9,053 bases of DNA, taken from positions 1 to 9,053 of the forward strand of contig CAYUAE010000084.1 of assembly GCA_964442675.1 (NCBI GenBank), in the 5' to 3' direction. This DNA is from Methylomarinum sp964442675. Its GTDB lineage: Bacteria > Pseudomonadota > Gammaproteobacteria > Methylococcales > Methylomonadaceae. A program made the position numbers and the translations under genes. Of this stretch, positions 5,715 to 9,053 are shown piece after piece (positions within the stretch are counted from its first letter, which is position 1; every line of letters starts with the position of its first letter). The notes below the pieces were generated by a model. It worked only from the letters and a program-made list of their open reading frames with translations. It ran no database searches and had not been told where the DNA came from.

Positions 5715-6491
5715 ATGAAACCGGTTTTAGCGGGGCAAAAAGTTCTGGTGACACGCCCTGAACATCAATCCGCTGCGTTGATACAGGCGATCGAACACGC
5801 AGGCGGTGAGGCGGTGTCTTTTCCGGTTTTGGCGATAGCGCCAACCACAAGGCTCGATCAGGCCAGGCAAAAATGGCGGCAATTGAGCCGCTATCAATGG
5901 ATTGTATTTATTAGCGCCAATGCAGTAAATTATATGGCGGACATGCTCGGTGGAAAAATTGAGCTGCCCGAAGCCATTGGCGTGGCGGCAATCGGCAAGG
6001 CGACTGCGACAGCCTTAACGCAGCACGGTATTGCGGTGGATTTAATGCCGCTAAACGGTTATAACAGTGAAGCCCTGTTGCAAATGCCGGAATGGCAGGA
6101 TTTGAACGGGCAAAAGATTATGATTGTGCGGGGCGAGGGCGGTCGCGAAAAACTGGCGCAGACGCTGAAGCAGCGGGGCGCCGAGACAGATTATATGGAA
6201 GTGTATCGCAGAATAAAGCCTGAAAGCTGTCATCGAAAAGTCAAGACTTTATTGGCGCACAATGGATTATCGGCCATTGTGTTGACGAGTGGTGAAGCGG
6301 TACAAAACTTATGCACAATGTTGAACCCTGATGATGCGTTACGCTCTATTCCAGTAGTCGTTATCAGCGCCAGAATTGCTGAAATAGCGGCAGAGCTGGG
6401 GTTCAGACGGGTTCTGGTGAGCCAGGACGTATCGGAACAGGCGATTGTCGATACATTGAAGATGTTAAACAACGGGGAAAAAAGTGGCTGA
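5715..6491 (+). CDS. hemD: Uroporphyrinogen-III synthase
   Basis: HemD closes hydroxymethylbilane with inversion of ring D to give uroporphyrinogen III, the branch point for haem, sirohaem and cobalamin. The 258 residues show the two-domain fold of this poorly conserved family: KVLVTRPEHQSAALIQAI (9-26), WIVFISANAVNYM (62-74), VAAIGKATATAL (90-101), NSEALLQMP (117-125), KIMIVRGEGGREKLAQTL (134-151), EVYRRIKP (162-169), IVLTSGEAVQNL (188-199) and VVVISARIAEIAAELGF (214-230). Its ATG follows the hemC stop with zero spacing. An AGGA ribosome site (5707-5710) lies inside the end of hemC, so the two are translated together. Its last 8 bases overlap hemX. Length and motif order are normal. Confidence 0.95.
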   Translation: MKPVLAGQKVLVTRPEHQSAALIQAIEHAGGEAVSFPVLAIAPTTRLDQARQKWRQLSRYQWIVFISANAVNYMADMLGGKIELPEAIGVAAIGKATATALTQHGIAVDLMPLNGYNSEALLQMPEWQDLNGQKIMIVRGEGGREKLAQTLKQRGAETDYMEVYRRIKPESCHRKVKTLLAHNGLSAIVLTSGEAVQNLCTMLNPDDALRSIPVVVISARIAEIAAELGFRRVLVSQDVSEQAIVDTLKMLNNGEKSG

Positions 6492-7689
6492 AGTTATCGA
6501 AGAGCAGCAACAAAATCAGACAGAAAAAGAAACCGTCAAGGTTGTTGAAAAAAAATCAAAGGCCGGCCTCTGGTTCGGCATTCTTATCACCGTTGGTGTG
6601 ATTGTCCTGGCCGGGGCAGGTTTTTATTTACTGCAACAATTGCGTGAACATCAGGATACCCTGAGCACGCAAGACAACCAAAAACTGATTGAAATGAGTC
6701 GTCAGATCAATGCATTTCAATCGCAGATAGCGGCGATGCAATCACAACTGGCGACACTTGATGCTGACATAACGGGCAAAGAAAATCATTTCAATAAAGC
6801 GCTGGCTGATTTTTCCAGTTTACACGATGAAAAATTGGCAACGGCTAAAAAAGAACTGATGCAATCAATTGCGCGTATAGAGCGGCAATTAGGTAAAACG
6901 CGCGGAGACTGGCTGATTGCCGATGCTGAATATTTACTCAGTGTCGCCAATGAAAGGCTGCATTTGGTGGGCGATGTCAATACCACACGCCAAGCCTTGG
7001 AAGCGGCTGATCAGCGTTTGCGGGAGAGTGGCGATGCCGCTGTTTTTAAGGTGCGTTCAGAAATCGCTAAAGAGCTGGCCGCGTTACGTTCGGTACAAGT
7101 ACCCGATATCGTTGGCCTTTACGCCAGAGTACAAACCTTGAATGATAAAATTCCCCAATTATCGGTATTGCTGCCCTATGTCGGTAAAAAACTGTCGAAA
7201 TCGGCGCCGATTCATCAGCACGAGAAAGCCAGTGACGAGCATAGTGCGTTATCCAGCGTATTAGGGCAATTAGGCGATTATGTCGTTGTCAGGCACAGTG
7301 ATAAACCGGTTGGCGAAATTCTGACCCCTGAACAGGCGCAATTTATTCGGGAACAGCTGAGTGTAAAACTGGAAATGATCAAAATTGCATTGGTGCAACA
7401 AAATGATGCGTTGTATCAAGCCGCCATTCAGGATGCCAAAAAGTGGCTGAAAGATAATTTTGCCCTGGATCGTAACGGCAAAGCCTTCCAGCAAGAGCTT
7501 GATGTATTGGCGAAAGTGTCCCTGCAAGGACAATTTCCGGATATCAGTCTGTCATTGAAAATGCTTAAAGATATCAGCAAGCTCCGATTGGAAAAAGATA
7601 AGGGGCTGAGTAAAGCCAATTCAGTCAATACCGTTGCGCCACAGCCTGTGAGCACTCCGGATTCAGGCCTGCAGAACCCGACGAACTGA
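6484..7689 (+). CDS. hemX: HemX family inner-membrane protein
   Basis: HemX-family proteins follow hemCD in many gammaproteobacteria. Older annotations call them uroporphyrinogen-III C-methyltransferase, but this 401-residue protein has no SAM-binding methyltransferase domain, so that activity is not supported. It has a short acidic, Gln-rich cytoplasmic start (1-23), one membrane helix at about 28-50 (AGLWFGILITVGVIVLAGAGFYLL), and a long periplasmic region. That region begins with a coiled coil of about 100 residues (EHQDTLSTQ through RIERQL) and goes on into the conserved GDWLIADAEYLLSVANERL segment. The C-terminal 25 residues are Pro/Ser/Asn-rich and probably disordered. The start is GTG at 6484, with GGGGA six bases upstream, overlapping hemD by 8 bp. 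The family is thought to scaffold or assist haem synthesis at the membrane; its exact function is unsettled. Confidence 0.93.
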   Translation: MAEVIEEQQQNQTEKETVKVVEKKSKAGLWFGILITVGVIVLAGAGFYLLQQLREHQDTLSTQDNQKLIEMSRQINAFQSQIAAMQSQLATLDADITGKENHFNKALADFSSLHDEKLATAKKELMQSIARIERQLGKTRGDWLIADAEYLLSVANERLHLVGDVNTTRQALEAADQRLRESGDAAVFKVRSEIAKELAALRSVQVPDIVGLYARVQTLNDKIPQLSVLLPYVGKKLSKSAPIHQHEKASDEHSALSSVLGQLGDYVVVRHSDKPVGEILTPEQAQFIREQLSVKLEMIKIALVQQNDALYQAAIQDAKKWLKDNFALDRNGKAFQQELDVLAKVSLQGQFPDISLSLKMLKDISKLRLEKDKGLSKANSVNTVAPQPVSTPDSGLQNPTN

Positions 7690-7693
7690 TATC

Positions 7694-8929
7694 ATGAAAA
7701 AATTATTGAGCTTTTTATTGCCCTTATTGATTGCCATTGCTGTTGCCTTTGCCATTCACGGCTGGTTATCCCAATATGATAATCCAGGCTATGTCCTGAT
7801 CGGTTTTGGGCATTGGTCGATGGAAACCTCACTGGTATTTTTTGCCGTGGCACTGGTGATTGCATTCTTTGTTTTTTATGTATTTTTTCGTTTCCTGGGC
7901 GCCTTGATGCGCTTGCCGGGGAAAATAAAAGAAAAAAGCAAAAAGATTAAATTTGATCGCTCTCAAGATGCGCTGGTTGCAGGTTTGGTCGATTCGGCCG
8001 AAGGCAACTGGGAGCGTGCCGAAAAAACACTGATCAAACACGCTGCCAACAGTGGTGCGCCCTTGTTACATTATTTAACGGCAGCAAAAGCGGCACAATC
8101 GCGTGGTGCGGTAGAAAAACGTGACGAATATCTAAAAAAGGCGGCTGAAAAAGCCGGCGGCAGTGACATCGCCGTGGGATTGACCCAGGCCGAGCTTTAT
8201 TTATCAGATGAACAATTTGACCAGGCTTTGCAAACACTGAGTAAACTGCATTCCATCGATCCTGATCACGCCAGCGTGTTGAAAATGATGCATCAGGCCT
8301 ACCGGCGTGTCGGTGATTGGGAAGGCCTGTCAAAGCTGATTCCATCTCTGCATAAAAATAAAATATTGATGGAAGCGGAAGTCAAATTACTGGAAACGGA
8401 AACCTATAGCAATTTATTGCGACGGGAAGCCGAGCAAAAAGACGCTGATGCCATTCAGGCCTGTTGGGAGAATGTGCCAGAGCATATCAAATTAGCACCT
8501 GGCGTCAACGCCATTTATTTTGCCGCCATGATCGAAGCCGGTGCAGGTGATAGAATCGAAAGTGACCTGGTTGATGCCATTGTTAAAAACTGGGATTCGA
8601 CCTTATTGGTGTTATACGGCAATATCGACTCCAAAGACCCTGAAAAACAATTGCAAACCGCCGAAAAATGGCTGGCAGTCCATCCGGGCGATGCCGTTTT
8701 ATTGCGCATGTTGGGAAAACTCTGCCTGAAATCCGGACAAATGGAAAAAGCCGAGCAATACCTGAAAAAGAGTTTAAGCATTGAACCTACTGTGGCCGCT
8801 TATCAATTATTAGGTGATCTGTTATTACAAAAAGGCGAACCGGAAGCGGCCAGCGAAGCCTATAAAAATGGCCTCGAGCTGGCCTCGAGCGAAGTAGTCG
8901 TTCAGGCAGAGAAGATTGTCGGGGTTTGA
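7694..8929 (+). CDS. hemY: HemY family TPR inner-membrane protein
   Basis: This is the proteobacterial HemY, an inner-membrane protein with TPR repeats. It is unrelated to the Bacillus coproporphyrinogen/protoporphyrinogen oxidase of the same name. Two membrane helices are visible, at residues 4-21 and about 46-70, separated by the conserved GYVLIGFGHWSMETSL stretch. A basic segment follows (PGKIKEKSKKIK, 75-86), and then helical repeats. The clearest TPR-like units are at 94-127, 161-194, 332-365 (ending SLSIEP) and 366-399. The 411 residues match the family. It starts 4 bp after the hemX stop without a Shine-Dalgarno, so it probably depends on translational coupling. The family is proposed to help organise late haem synthesis, but the mechanism is not established. 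Near the C-terminus the DNA carries an 11-bp tandem duplication. Confidence 0.95.
   Translation: MKKLLSFLLPLLIAIAVAFAIHGWLSQYDNPGYVLIGFGHWSMETSLVFFAVALVIAFFVFYVFFRFLGALMRLPGKIKEKSKKIKFDRSQDALVAGLVDSAEGNWERAEKTLIKHAANSGAPLLHYLTAAKAAQSRGAVEKRDEYLKKAAEKAGGSDIAVGLTQAELYLSDEQFDQALQTLSKLHSIDPDHASVLKMMHQAYRRVGDWEGLSKLIPSLHKNKILMEAEVKLLETETYSNLLRREAEQKDADAIQACWENVPEHIKLAPGVNAIYFAAMIEAGAGDRIESDLVDAIVKNWDSTLLVLYGNIDSKDPEKQLQTAEKWLAVHPGDAVLLRMLGKLCLKSGQMEKAEQYLKKSLSIEPTVAAYQLLGDLLLQKGEPEAASEAYKNGLELASSEVVVQAEKIVGV
8869..8890 (+). repeat. Perfect 11-bp tandem duplication in the 3' end of hemY
   Basis: TGGCCTCGAGC occurs twice head-to-tail (8869-8879 and 8880-8890). The unit is not a multiple of three, so the copies are read in different frames (GLEL then ASSE). 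Gain or loss of one copy would shift the last dozen or so codons. Confidence 0.85.
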
Positions 8930-8940
8930 TGTTCCTCATG

Positions 8941-8968
8941 CGAAACAAGGGTAATTACGCTTGTTTCG
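8941..8968. repeat. Nearly perfect 28-bp palindrome downstream of hemY
   Basis: The arms CGAAACAAG (8941-8949) and CTTGTTTCG (8960-8968) are exact reverse complements, and the centre GTAATTAC (8951-8958) is itself a palindrome. Only the G/G pair at 8950 and 8959 breaks the symmetry. It begins 11 bases after the hemY stop. No T-run follows on either strand, so it is not a typical intrinsic terminator. It could be a protein-binding site, or a stem that protects the hem mRNA 3' end. Confidence 0.75.
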
Positions 8969-8971
8969 TAA

Positions 8972-9053
8972 CCGTTCAGTCCCCTCCTTATTTTCCCTCT
9001 CCCAATGGAGGGGTGGCAGGGTGAGGGTTCAAAAACAGCGGGAGGCTGAACGG
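8972..9053. repeat. REP/MITE-like element with terminal inverted repeats
   Basis: CCGTTCAG (8972-8979) and CTGAACGG (9046-9053) are perfect 8-bp inverted ends of an 82-bp stretch. Inside lie complementary blocks: CCCCTCC (8981-8987) with GGAGGGG (9007-9013), and CCCTCTCCC (8995-9003) against GGGTGAGGG (9020-9028) with one mismatch. The core CCCTCTCCC...GGTGGCAGGGTGAGGG resembles the GC-rich extragenic repeat families widespread in gammaproteobacterial genomes. No coding frame is supported. The right end coincides with the window edge, so the element may extend further. Confidence 0.55.

Noticed and set aside
6484..7689. Uroporphyrinogen-III C-methyltransferase activity for HemX
   Set aside because: The protein has a membrane helix and coiled coil but no SAM-binding methyltransferase motifs. 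The name is inherited from old annotation.
8941..8968. Rho-independent terminator of the hem operon
   Set aside because: The stem is strong, but no T-run follows it on either strand.

Overview
The window reads as chromosomal housekeeping DNA of a gammaproteobacterium. The hemC-hemD-hemX-hemY order is typical of that class. GC content is moderate, about 47-48% by eye. ArgC and the quinone oxidoreductase look closest to those of methane-oxidising Methylococcales, but that placement is an impression from sequence feel and is only moderately secure. There are no phage genes, transposases, CRISPR arrays, tRNA genes or rRNA genes.

Left part (1-3188, minus strand). Five closely packed genes are transcribed leftward from a promoter near 3225. 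In transcription order they are argC (arginine biosynthesis), a HopJ-family small protein, an FAD-dependent amine-oxidase-like protein, a YtqB/MnmM-type methyltransferase, and a zinc-binding alcohol dehydrogenase-like protein cut by the window edge. The last three are linked by 8-bp and 4-bp overlaps. The FAD protein plus methyltransferase pair could be a two-gene substitute for the bifunctional tRNA wobble-uridine enzyme MnmC. This is the most interesting hypothesis in the window.

Centre (3189-4784, plus strand). A 67-bp divergent spacer holds a perfect 13-bp palindrome that supplies a -10 element to both strands, serving argC on one side and a PIG3-type NAD(P)H quinone oxidoreductase on the other. 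That oxidoreductase is broken only by a 100-N assembly gap. Frame arithmetic and family length suggest that about 236-239 nt are really missing and that the gene is intact. Next comes a self-contained unit: an extended -10 promoter, a dyad at the predicted transcription start, a gene for a small exported Lys/Glu-rich helical protein of unknown function, and a strong intrinsic terminator.

Right part (4785-8929, plus strand). hemC (hydroxymethylbilane synthase) and hemD (uroporphyrinogen-III synthase) make the first macrocycle of tetrapyrroles. hemX and hemY follow and encode inner-membrane proteins thought to support the pathway. The four genes abut or overlap and look like one operon. Beyond hemY (8930-9053) there is no gene. 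This stretch holds a nearly perfect 28-bp palindrome and then an 82-bp REP/MITE-like element bounded by 8-bp inverted repeats, the right copy of which ends at the last base of the window.
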